Assembly: GCF_000003195.3 (NCBI RefSeq)
Contig: NC_012870.2
Location: 27,114,202 to 27,178,201, forward strand
Direction of reading: 5' to 3'
DNA length: 64,000 nt
DNA from: Sorghum bicolor
Lineage: Eukaryota; Streptophyta; Magnoliopsida; Poales; Poaceae
The notes below the pieces were generated by a model. That model did no database searches. It was not told the origin of the DNA and saw only the letters and a program-made list of their open reading frames with translations. Positions 36,230 through 46,999 of this stretch are shown here, piece by piece (the stretch's first letter is position 1; each line of letters begins with the position of its first letter). Position numbers and translations under genes: made by a program.

Positions 36230-38124
36230 CCAACCCCTATGGTGATTATGTATTATACTCATATTTTCTATTATACAATACAATGAGCTAAGATGGTGGC
36301 CTCAAGCTCGGGTCGTCTGTTATTAATCCACAACTGTGGTTCCTGCAGGTCGCACATGGAATGCTCACGGAAATTGCCGTGCCCAATGGCTAGTGTCCAT
36401 CGGTAAACCTAGTATTTCTTTTAAGAAAGACGTCTTCAATTCATATTGGATTTCATTAAAAAATAACTGTTATGACCGGATTTGCTTGGTACTCCTAGAA
36501 TAGTCATATATTGGTTGCATTATATATATATACAACGCAGAATTCGTCACTACCACATCCGTAAGAAACCTGACAGCTGCTCTTGAAGTGACAATAAAGC
36601 TAGTCTCAATGCATGCTCTATCAAAATATCATGCACATTAAATATGGTGCCATATAAAGCAAATTAGTGACTTATTAGGTGTCGAGATCTTCCGTCTGGA
36701 ACACCTAGGCCTTGTTTAATTTTTTAAAAAAAATTACAAAATCTTTCAGATTCCTAGTCACATCGAATCTTTAGACACATACACGGAATATTAAATATAG
36801 ACAAAAATAAAAACTAATTACAAGGTTCACCTATAATTTGCGAGACGAATCTTTTGAGCCTAGTTAGTCCATGATTAGACAATATTTGTCAAATACAAAC
36901 GAAAATACTAGAGTATCCATTTTATAAAAACTTTTGGAACTAAACAAGGCCCTAGATCGAGACAAAGAGTGTAATCCTAGCCTCACCGGCTTCATCCACC
37001 ACTCACACCAACTTTCGCAGGAGTTGAGAGAGAAGAGAGTTCAGATACAGATTAGACGAGAGGTTGCACTTGCAGGGGATGAATATGGATGAACACACAG
37101 TCTGGCGAAAATAAGGTTGGTCAGGACTATTATACTTGGACTCTTGAGAATTTCATAATTCTCTCTATGTTCTTGTGCCTTAGAATCTTATGAATAATCT
37201 CTTGTAACTTTTTAGGATGATTGATTATAGTTGTAATTATATATAAAACTTATTTAAATTAAAATCTAGATTACCTAGGGACGAACTAATCAAAATTTAA
37301 ACTGAAATCTTAAGTAGTTTGTTGCCAAAATAAATGTGTCTATCCAATTTCTGAAGTGGGGCTTCCATGTGGATAACCGAGATAAATCTCTCACCGTAAT
37401 TAGACATGTCGACAAACTCCTGTCTAAGGGTATTTGGGACTGCTCTGCTTCATGTTTTTCCGCTTCGCTCTACGTTTTTTAGCCAAACGGTTTTAGCTCC
37501 ACGCACTCAGTTCGAGAAAAAAGGGTGGAGTTATGAGAGCACCTGAAGAGGTACTCCACAAACTCCAGTTTTTTATGAAGCTGCTCCACGATGGAGTTTA
37601 TGAAGCAGAGTTTGTGGAGCAGTCCCAAACATCCCCTAACTTTAATTAGAGATTAAATTCGTATTGTATGGGTCATCCGAGAAATTTACGGAGCTCTCGA
37701 TATTTGACTACAAGAACATATGTGAATACTATAATAATTAAAATTATGATGCATTTTCATCTAAATATTTTTATGCTTTGTAACGAAAAAATCAACCAAG
37801 AATGTTTTTTAGTTCCATATATACATAAAAAATATCAAATGTAAATAAACATATATCATTTCGTCATATTTGCAAGTTTAGTATAAAATGACTGGAGGTT
37901 CCTCATAGGTCGAGTTTTTATTATTTGATTTTGTGCTGAATAACCCAGGCCCAAAGGCCTTGCAATTTCGAGGACTTTCAACACGGCCCTCGTGCCTGCT
38001 TTTAACGGTCCAGCCCAGCGTTTGAGTGGGCTTAAACTTCCTGGGCATCAGCGCTGCCATAGCCGAGCGGAGATCATCTGGAGCCGGCGGGACCCGGCGA
38101 CTACCCTGCACCGGCACGGCGCCA
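36230..38124. other. Intergenic region, no gene seen
   Basis: Apart from the MITE at 36708-36951, this is AT-rich sequence with no protein-like ORF. A palindromic stretch near 37440-37640 (GGAGTTTATGAAGC / GAAGCTGCTCCAC and similar) resembles a decayed MITE but lacks clear termini. Confidence 0.5.
36708..36951. mobile_element. Tourist-like MITE (GGCCTTGTTTAG family)
   Basis: Starts GGCCTTGTTTAAT and ends GGAACTAAACAAGGC, flanked by CTA on each side. The internal GAGACGAATCTTTTGAGCC matches sister copies. Confidence 0.75.
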
Positions 38125-41100
38125 ATGGAGCCCGAGGCGGCGGCGCTGTCGCAGCTGCAGCTGCAGCTCCTCGCCCTCGTCTCCGAGTTCCGCCTTCTCC
38201 GCGTTAGCCAACCGTGAACCGCCCACCCCGCCTTGCCTTCTAGACTCTTCCAGACCCACGCACTAACAACCGCCCCCCATTTTCCGTTCGCAGGAGCGGG
38301 AGCGCGGCGCCCGCGAGGAGCTCCGCGACGCCGGCCAGGTGAGGGGCTTCTCTCGGTGTTTATTATAGGGTCATGTGCCACGTCCGCTGATGGAGGTTTT
38401 CTGTGTTCGGGCAATCTAGCGCAGAGGTGGGAAGCGGCGGCGGAGGAGCACCGTAGGGAGGCCCGGGAGCTGCGAGCCGAGGTGGCCGCGCGGGACGACT
38501 CGATACGGAGGCTCGAGGCCAGGGTTCGTGCTCCCTCACCATTTCTCTCCTGTTTTCATCATACTTGTTCACTGGGCCGCGGCTTCTGGTTTGATATTAT
38601 GTTATGGTTGTCAGTTTTAGGTTGCGTTGTTGTTGGAGACCTGTTCCTCGTTAGGTTATGCTGCCCATTTTGTCTGTATCTCTGGTGGGTCCTTCCAATG
38701 ATATGTGTTCCTCGTTAGGTCATGATTCTGGACAGTATCCATCATATGTGTGCCATTGCTTACAAGTCAGTGTCGTCATTCCATATGGATAAAGCTAGTT
38801 GCCGATACCATTTTGATGTATTGGCCTCCTAGTTGGTATTTCCAATTATTGTGCTTCTGTACAGATAAAGTGCCTTGAGAATGAGAATGAGCTGCTGGAG
38901 AAAAACGAAAACAACTTGAAAGAAAGCATGGAGGTGCTGCTTCAATCAAGGGAGGCTTTCATAAAACACTATGAGGCAGGTAGCTTCCTATTTTGTTTGC
39001 CCACTTATTTTGGGCCACCATTTATTTTGCATGCTATGTATACAAATTACTAAACTTGCTAGTGTATATCTCTGTCTTCGCCGCAATCACACATTTGTGC
39101 AAATCTTCTTTCAGTTAACCTACTGAAGTTTTTATGTTTACAATCATGAATCATCATCCCCTCAAATATGGCTTCTCAAACCAAGAGGATGATACAACAT
39201 ATTTACTGCTCCCTTTTTTAGTTATGTTTGGTTTCCTTGCTCAACTTTGCCTACTAGCCTTGCTTGCCAAGGTTGGGCAATGCTGCAAAGCATACCTTGC
39301 TAGGTGAGGATAGTCAAGTTGGCTCTCTCTCAAAAAGCATTTACATCTTTACCTCCCAATTCAAACCAAGCAAAGGAATAGAACAAGCTTGCTTGTTCTC
39401 TGACCCTGCTAAGTTGTACGCAAGAGAACCAGACATGCCTGCATCTTTGATAACGCTTCATTTTTTTTGTACAATGCCAATTGCCAATTATAAGTGATGT
39501 AGAAGCATTTATTGGTTGGAATTTGATGAAAATTGGACATTGTTTACTATCATTGAATTCACGTAATTTGATTTTGTTTTTTCAATGGTTTTAGCTTAGG
39601 TTCTCAATCAACCTATGCATGGGAAAAAACTGACATTTGGCTCATATACCAATATACCATGTTCATAGGCAGGACTCTACTTGTTCTATGCAATGGACAA
39701 TCCAGATGAAGGACAAACAGATTGCTGTAATTTCGGAGAAATTGAATTCACATCTTGTTTTATTTAGTTCGGTAGAAAAGGAAGTTGCTGCTGTGAAACA
39801 AATACTAGGTGATGTGCATTGTCTGGTTGGTGAGAAGGAAAATTTAGGTATGGCTATGATCACTCTTGACACTTTGATTCTCCAGCTATCTGATTACTCT
39901 ATTTCATTTTGATTATTATGTTTCACTGCTTCTCTGATTATTATGTTTCCTTACCGTCACTTTTATTGTTATTTCAGTTGCTGACTTGAAGGATAAAGTC
40001 CAAAGGATTTCTGTGCTTGAGAAAGATTTTGTAGGTATATCCTCTTCTTGTGACTTTCTTGATGAGATTGTGTTTTCTATATGATGATAGTGGCTACTGT
40101 ATATGCATGATTTCTTTTTATCTTCTACTATGCAGTAACTCTCATGTTTCATTTATGCAGAGAAACTTAATTTCTTGGAAAGCAAAATCAGTGCATACCA
40201 GCTTGAACTCTGTAGTAGGGCAAGGATCATATATGAGTTAAAAAATCACCTTGAGGCTGAGAAGCTTAACAACAGTTTTCAGCCCCATCTGGAAGAAATA
40301 TCCATTAACTAAGTCAATAAATTGCATAAGTTTGATTTTCAGTTTATATCAAAATCACATCAGTTGTTTTCTACCTTAATGATGTTACCTTAAGAAAACT
40401 TTGTTGGTGAAGGATGAGATTATTGAGAGATTAACTTCAGAGAATCAGGTGATTCTGTTATCAATATTTCAACTTTCCAGTTGCCTAGAAGATCCATATT
40501 GAATGCCTGTTTTTGCAGGCAATGCGTTTGGAAGTTCATAATATGGAAATTGCTTTACAGAAATTTCAAGATTTATTCAGTAGTATAGGGCATGCGGTAA
40601 GATGTAAATATTTTAGTAAAAAGTTGAATGTCATCTTTACTGCTCATATTATCAGTCTTGCATTATATTATAATTTCTTCATCATGTCTGTAGCTAAGTA
40701 CTATTTGTTCTTGAACTTATTGAGTACTAGGGAATGAAGAGTTTTTCAGCAATTTCTGAAAGTCAGGATGTGAATAATGAGCAGCTTGAAAGGTGAGTGG
40801 TTCATTAAACATTTATTGTTCCAATCACAAATTGACTTCTTTTTTTTTAAAAAAAAACTGAACATGCTGTATGTTGTGCATGGTGAAACAATTAGCATTC
40901 CAGGTACACAATGTGGTTTAGCAAATGAGCATACCTCGGTAACTGCAGTTGTCAAAGAAGGTAAGTCCTCCTTTTCCTCTTTTAAGAGCATGGTTTCAAT
41001 CCGTCCTTATGAGACCTGGATGTCATTATCATAATATATATTTACTCTCTGCAGTGACACACTTGGTTTCCAAAAACTCTTAATAATCTTTCTTTGTTCA

Positions 41101-42585
41101 AGTTCCACTGTAGACTATCTAAGTTATCCAACTTCATATCCAGTTTTGCACTTGGCATATCATTGTTGGACCAAATTTTTTAACATTGACAATTTGCTTC
41201 CACTTTATGCTCTTCCATTTGACGTTTCTGATTTCTACTTTGTCTCTTGTGTGTCAATCTGTCAACTATTCTATTTCTAAATTTCTACAGCCACCACACA
41301 AAATGTTGACCACCAGTTGGAAACTGATCCAAGCAGCATGCAAGTAGAAAGCCCAGTGCACTTCAAGGTAACTTGCCTATTACTTCATCGCTTATCTAGT
41401 CTAGCATGGGTAAAAAACTCGTCTTCCATAGTTCTGTATCATATACTGAGTTCTCTTCATGCTTGTAGTCTGGTGCCTTGCCATCTCCGGAGCTAGTAGC
41501 TGCGAATACAGAAACAGCTGGCAGCCTTCTTGAACCCAAAGGAGACATTGATATGGTATGGGATCTTACGCTCCTTACACTATGGGGTTGTTTGGAGCAC
41601 ATATTTTGTGGAAATCAAAATTCCTAGAACAGATTTTAACCTAACTACCTGAAAAATGTTGTTTGGAAACTCATTTAAAGAAAACCCATTTTTCATAAAA
41701 AAAACCCAGTCGTGCACTTTGTGAAAAATGATTACTTTATGAAAACCGGCTCTCAAAAAGTCATGCTTGCTGGTGTCGATTTGGTGGTTCATGTTCACTT
41801 CACTAATTAAGATCTGGGTGATCTGGGTTAAAGGTTAAAGCAGCACTCCCCTGGGATTGTCGTGTCTGCAACCCTGCATGTGCACCAACATTACTGCATG
41901 CTCCTAAGACCCGCACTCCGTATTTGGCCTGCTGATTCAATTTTTTTCTTCGTCATGAAGTGTGTTGCTTCACACCTGTCTTCTTTCTGAAGGCTTTAGC
42001 CATATTGCTGGTGGCCCACTCAATTAGTGGTGCTGGTTCACTGGGACACGGGGAGCAGGGAGGTGCATGGTGGACTGCTGCTTAGCTAGGGCATGGCTAG
42101 CAGTGTCCACTCATGTTACTGCTGCTGGACACTGACAAACAGGAGCTGAAAGAGTAGCAATGTCGATTTCTCTATTGGCTATGGCTTAGGTGAGTAAAAG
42201 AGGTGGTTAGGAAACAGTATTTTGTTCATACTGTATCAAGAACGAGATGAGATCACACTTTTTTTTGGCCCAAACAGAGTCTATGCAAAACAAAGTTTCA
42301 CGTTACCTGCAAAACCTGAAGTCAGCGAAATCACTACCTACAGCTCTCTTTTCCAAAAGTTGCTCTTAAATTGTAATTTTCGAAAAGAGATTTGTTGTTC
42401 ATCAGATCCAAACAACCACTATAAGCCCGAAGCCCCCAAGCATCTTCCTTACATGATAAGTTATAACTTTAAAATACAACACATTATGCTGGTTGACTGA
42501 ACTTGGTCTTTTGCAGGGTGGTTTATCTCCTGCACGACCAACAGATTGTTTGAATCTGGATCCTGACACGGAGAATCAGTCCTAA
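38125..42585 (+). CDS. Coiled-coil protein of unknown function
   Basis: Fourteen coding exons give 399 aa: 38125-38202, 38294-38338, 38425-38523, 38865-38975, 39673-39847, 39978-40034, 40161-40297, 40389-40448, 40519-40596, 40731-40792, 40896-40960, 41291-41367, 41469-41555, 42517-42585. The first 260 residues are almost all coiled coil rich in E/K/L (EEHRREARELRAEVAARDD, ENENELLEKNENNLKESMEV). The C-terminal third is polar and probably disordered. No catalytic domain or signal peptide is visible. It appears to belong to a plant family with conserved SEKL.SHLVLFSS and EKL.FLESK segments, but I cannot name it. Two introns are non-standard: 38976-39672 needs a GC donor, and 40298-40388 is AT-AC. 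Exon 11 uses the AG at 40894-40895, because the next AG breaks the frame. Confidence 0.85.
40298..40388 (+). other. U12-type AT-AC intron
   Basis: The upstream exon ends CTGGAAGAA. The intron begins ATATCCATT and ends GATGTTAC. CTACCTTAAT, about 10 bases before the end, matches the U12 branch-site consensus (TTCCTTRAY). Removing these 91 bases joins ..HLEE to LKKTLLVKDE in frame. With ordinary GT-AG sites the frame hits a TAA within 12 bases of the exon end. Confidence 0.85.
41583..42420. mobile_element. TIR-flanked element in the last intron of the coiled-coil gene
   Basis: The ends GGGGTTGTTTGGA and TCCAAACAAC are inverted repeats. CACTAT flanks both sides (about 41577-41582 and 42410-42417). 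The interior has no ORF. Class is uncertain; the size and flank fit a nonautonomous DNA transposon. Confidence 0.55.
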
Positions 42586-43308
42586 CCATGCAATTTGTAT
42601 CCCTTCACACCTGGAATTTGGATATGGATAGTTACTGATTCCGTGGCTGGTTGTCGAGCATATTTTCTTCTCCCTAGTTGATCACCCCCCCCCCTCCCCC
42701 CCTGTTCCCCTGTTTGCATAGGTCCATTTAGTTAGCCGCTAAAGAGAGAGATCAGGTAGTGTAAGGTGTATTTGGTTTTCGGTTTTTGTTCTGTTAACGT
42801 GGGGTGTCTTGAGAAGTGTGCAGCTATGTAAAAGGTCTTGTAGTGTACTGCCTACCGAGTTATCCGACACTGCTTTATCTTTGATTTGGCAAAGAAGTAT
42901 GGTTATTAAGAGCAATGGAAATGTAGTGTGAGTACTCATCTGGTTACAGTTTTGGTACATTTGTATCTGAATTAGGATATGCTGTCACATTGGGTAATAA
43001 CTAGTAACGTGAGTTGTTTGAATGATTGCCAACAAGAGGCAAACTGAACGAGTGTTTCGCTGTCACAACAAATCCAAATATTTTGTTTGGTTATAATACC
43101 CTGGAATGGTCTAGCTGCATGATTTGCTTTTGATTTATGTGCAATCTGAGAATGGTTTCACTGAAGTTAGACTTGATATTTGCTCTTTCCATGCACTTAC
43201 AAAACAGCAAGAGCTTGCTCATCAACCTACCAGGACCATTACAACGGCATTGTTAATGCTGATCCTTCTATCCTCGTCTACGTACGTGAAGGAGCATGCT
43301 ATTGAAAT

Positions 43309-43352
43309 GAAGGAAGGAAGGAAGGAAGGAAGGAAGGAAGGAAGGAAGGAAG
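43309..43352. repeat. GAAG microsatellite in the 3' region of the IQM gene
   Basis: At least ten GAAG units in a row, about 55-100 bases past the IQM stop codon, so in its likely 3' UTR (CTTC on the transcript). Confidence 0.95.
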
Positions 43353-43405
43353 CACGCACGCATGGTATGGTATGGTATCTGAAATGAAATGGAATGGAAA
43401 TGGAA

Positions 43406-46254
43406 TCAAAATGCAGTCCAAGTGGCACTCCTCTGCCTGGGCTTGAGCGACACGTGCATGCCGTCTCCCTCCGCCATGAGAGAGCCGCACTTGGCGGCAG
43501 GGATGCTGTTGGGCGTGAGCGCGCCTGGCCTGGGCGACGGGAACCTCGGCGGCCTGCCCCGTGGCGACAGGCTGACCTCCTCGAGCGCCCGGAACTGGAG
43601 CTCGGACGGGTAGTCGCGGACGCAGCCGATCCGGGGCCCGGCGCCGGTGCTCCAGTGGAAGTGCAGCTGCTTGCCGAGCTGGTACGAGTGCATGGCCCGC
43701 TTGGAGTTGATGCGGCTGAGGATGAGCGCCTCCGGCACCTCCGCCAGGTCGTCCAGGTACTGGTCCTCGTACCCGCCGTCCTCCGCGAACAGGTTCCGCT
43801 TGCAGAAGTCGAGGCACTCGCCCAGCATGGCCGAGTCCGGCTCCACATCCTTCACGCCGGGCGACGGCGCCCTGCCCGCGTTGCCGCCGCCGCTGCTGCT
43901 GTGCGCGGTGGGCGGCAGCGGTGCTATGTTGTTGTTGGAGCTGATCAGCAGCCTGGGTGGCCGCTTCCCTTGCAGCCTGTTGTCTGAGGAGCTCTTCCTC
44001 ATCGTCGTCGCCGTCGCTGGCGACGGCGTGCTGCACGTCTCTGTAGATGTGGCTTCGTCGTGGCTGCACGTCTCGGCTTCGGCTTCGGCGTTGCCATGGC
44101 GTTGATCAGATTCTGCCTCCTGTTCACCATGGCTCTCTTCTTGCTGGCAGAGTTGGGTCAGGTCCAGCTGAGAGTGGCTGCCTCTCAGGCTGAAGTCACC
44201 GTCTTCTTCACCTTCAGATGGGCTCAACTGTAGCAAAAGAGAAAAGCCAGCAAAATAATCAGCTGAAGCGTCTGGGATGATCACCACTGTGAGGCCACAC
44301 ATTAGGCTCCTTCCTTACTACCTTCACATCGGTAAGCTCCACACTCCTGTCCTTGAGGAAGTTCATGAACTCCTGAAAGTTCTGCTCCGTCGGCCGATAA
44401 TGCCCACTGTGAGGCCACACAGCCTGAAATGAACACATCTCAAACTTGAGAGCAAGAAAAAAGAGATCGGTGATGTTGGGATGAAGTTCCATGCCGCACC
44501 TTGAGAATTCCATCCTCCACAACCAGTCTTCCTGCAGCAGATGTGGCCCCCCCTGCAAGGAAGCTTGAGTGCTGGAATACGCCCTTCTGCTTCTGCAAAC
44601 ATGTCAAAATTTTTGTCTCACTTCAGTAACTGAATTGCTCTTAGCGTTCTAAAGAATTCTTTCAGGGAATCATCATTCACCTGGCCTATGTAAAGAGTCT
44701 TGCAGGTACTGAGCACAAAGATCCACTTGGTCCCCTTGGCGCTTCCCGTCGTGTCGACTATCTGACGGCTCAGCTTGTACATCAGCCTCTTATCCTCGAC
44801 TATCACTTCATAATTTTCCCTTTCTTTCTACACGAGCACGAGACGACATATTTGGTTTTTTTCCCCCTTTCTTTCTGCCTGAATTAATGTTTCTTTTTTC
44901 ACTTTGAATCAGAGAAGGAACAAACAGTGGAACTTACAGGGCCAAGGTACTTGATACATTGCTTGTGCAACTTCGATCTACAGCAATGCTCCTCTAAGTT
45001 GACATCTTTCCCTTCTCCCACATCCAACCTGTCCAAAGAATTTCAAAACCGTCAGTACTGGATCAGTAACTATGTTGTTCATTGGTTCAGACACATGACT
45101 TTTGCTCTCTGTGTGTACCAATAGAAGAATGGTTGCTTGCTCTGGCAATGGAGCCAGCGGTGGTAGTAGAAGTGCAGGTTGTGGCCATAACGATGTCGAG
45201 GGTCAATCTGACAATCAGAAATGGATCAAAATGCAGTTTTGATTGCTCAGCGGCATAATCTGACTAGTATTACATTTATGGAGACATTTATATTCTTGGT
45301 ACATAACATACCGCCTCGAGCCAGTGCTGCAGCGCAAGTTTCTGGGCCTTTTCATCCTTGGAGAGACCTTTGCCAACCTAAACGCGACAGCGATACTACA
45401 CCTCTGTCAGGAATGCTGTATATATGTTCCATGAAAAGAGAACTGCTGATACAAAGTTGGTATTGCACTGTACAAGATTAATAATGCTGATTGCTGAATT
45501 ATTATGATGGTATATCTGAACAGAAGAATACAATTGGTACCTTGGCAGCCCTCATTCTTGCCCGGGACCATTTTGAGACAGCAGTCTCAGGCTTCTCTAT
45601 GTCAAAGAATGACACCGAGTTCCGCTTGAGCAGTGCAAAGTCAAGCAACTTCCACCTGCATTTTATATAGGATCTCATCATAAATAAAATTCAGAAAAGC
45701 ACCACCTTGATGGCGGCTTGATGACAAGAAGAAGCTCACCCAACCCAACAAATAGCATACCATCGTTGTTCCACAAGAACAGCACAATCCGCAAGCTGCC
45801 GCCTTGTCCTGAAGCTCTTGTACACCTTCTGCAGCCTGACAGCCGCGGCCTGGTGCTTGGGGCTGTCCATTCCGACCATGGGGTAATCAAAATCTGGTGG
45901 ACGGTCCCCGATTGGCCCGAATCTTGATGAGCCACAAGTAGCTGTAGCAGCACCAGCACAGATGATGTTGCAAGCTTCTCTATCAGGAGGTTTAGGACTC
46001 CTGATGGACAACACATTCTGCATCGGAATGCTGTCAGCCTCTCTCCTTTTGAAGCTCAGGGAGCCTTCTATGATGAGCTTCCCGGAGGCAAAGGCGGGGG
46101 GCAATGCCGAAGGCGAAGTCGAAGGCGAAGACAAAGGCGACTCGGCGTCGGCCTCCATGTCGTCGAAGCTGAGAGACCGGATGAAGAGCCGCCCCATGTT
46201 GTCCTCCACTGCTGGCAGGTAGTCGTCCGGTGGGTATGAGATTGACAGCCCCAT
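43406..46254 (-). CDS. IQM: IQM-type calmodulin-binding protein
   Basis: Nine coding exons on the minus strand give 672 aa: 46254-45761, 45655-45541, 45377-45312, 45207-45119, 45028-44938, 44827-44681, 44592-44500, 44423-44322, 44227-43406. All are GT-AG and the frame holds. MGLSISYPP is the first ATG and the standard IQM start. One IQ motif ([15 protein letters not shown], residues 141-155) should bind calmodulin without calcium. The conserved IQM core follows: [84 protein letters not shown]. The last exon is a long polar tail with [17 protein letters not shown], also conserved in IQM proteins. Arabidopsis IQM members act in stomatal, light and stress responses. Which IQM this is cannot be settled here. 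Confidence 0.93.
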
Positions 46255-46990
46255 TTCCCCTGATGCCAAGATGTGGTGCCACACAGACAAAGGCCTTCGC
46301 CGTCTTTCTTCTTTTTTTTTTCTCTGATTGGATTAGATTGGATTCGGTTGTTGGATTGGATCTCACAATCTGCGGTCCGTCTCAGCCAATCTGCATGTGC
46401 CAAGAAAGAATGGACACCAAGTTCAAGTTTTGTGAATGCGTAAGAACTGTTTCAGAAGAACACATTTGAAGCCCTGTTTGGGTTGGGTTCATGCTTCTCT
46501 TTGCAAACAATTTCCCATCTTCAGGAACAGATTGCAGGTCAGGATGCAAGGAATAGACAACAATCAAGGAAGGGAAGAAAGAGAACATGCATGATGCAAC
46601 TCAACAAGAACAGCCTCAATCTCCTTCAAACTTTGTGTCTTCCTTGTAAAATCGAAAGGACCCATTATCTATCTAGTCTAGAAAACTAAATGATACTACA
46701 AACATATACAAACCAACAACAATCAAGAAACATACCTTGCCTCCAAGAGAAATCCAAATCCTGGTGCCAAAGCAAGTTGCAACCACCTCAGAGGCAGGCT
46801 CCTTGATTGTGAGACAGACAGGCTTGCTGTGAGGCAGAAAGCTATTTTGTGAAGCGCAGGGGGCCGGCCAATGGGGAGGAGATTTAGGAGGAACAGAATC
46901 TAAATGGGGCGGTGGCCATACGGGGAAGGTAGGTGGCAGGAGCTAGCCCAAAAGCCCCTGCACTCTATAAATAACAAACCAAAACTTGCG
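46255..46990 (-). promoter_or_regulatory. 5' UTR (with likely intron) and promoter of the IQM gene
   Basis: On the minus strand, GAGGCAAG|GTATGTTTC at 46736 is a strong donor, so a noncoding first exon of roughly 250 bases (about 46990-46736) is likely, with a 5' UTR intron before the coding exon. TTATTTATAGAG at about 46964-46972 could be a TATA box. The acceptor was not pinned down. Confidence 0.4.
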
Positions 46991-46999
46991 GTGTCCTAT

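Noticed and set aside
40910..40914. TTCCAG|GTACAC as the acceptor for exon 11 of the coiled-coil gene
   Set aside because: The frame then stops within 9 codons; the AG at 40894-40895 keeps it open to the end.
43309..43352. CRISPR-like or regulatory array
   Set aside because: It is a simple GAAG microsatellite; there are no spacers and the genome is eukaryotic.
43222..44105. Other long frames over the last IQM exon
   Set aside because: Arg/Ala/Ser-rich shadows; the IQM frame alone carries conserved motifs and joins in frame with upstream exons.
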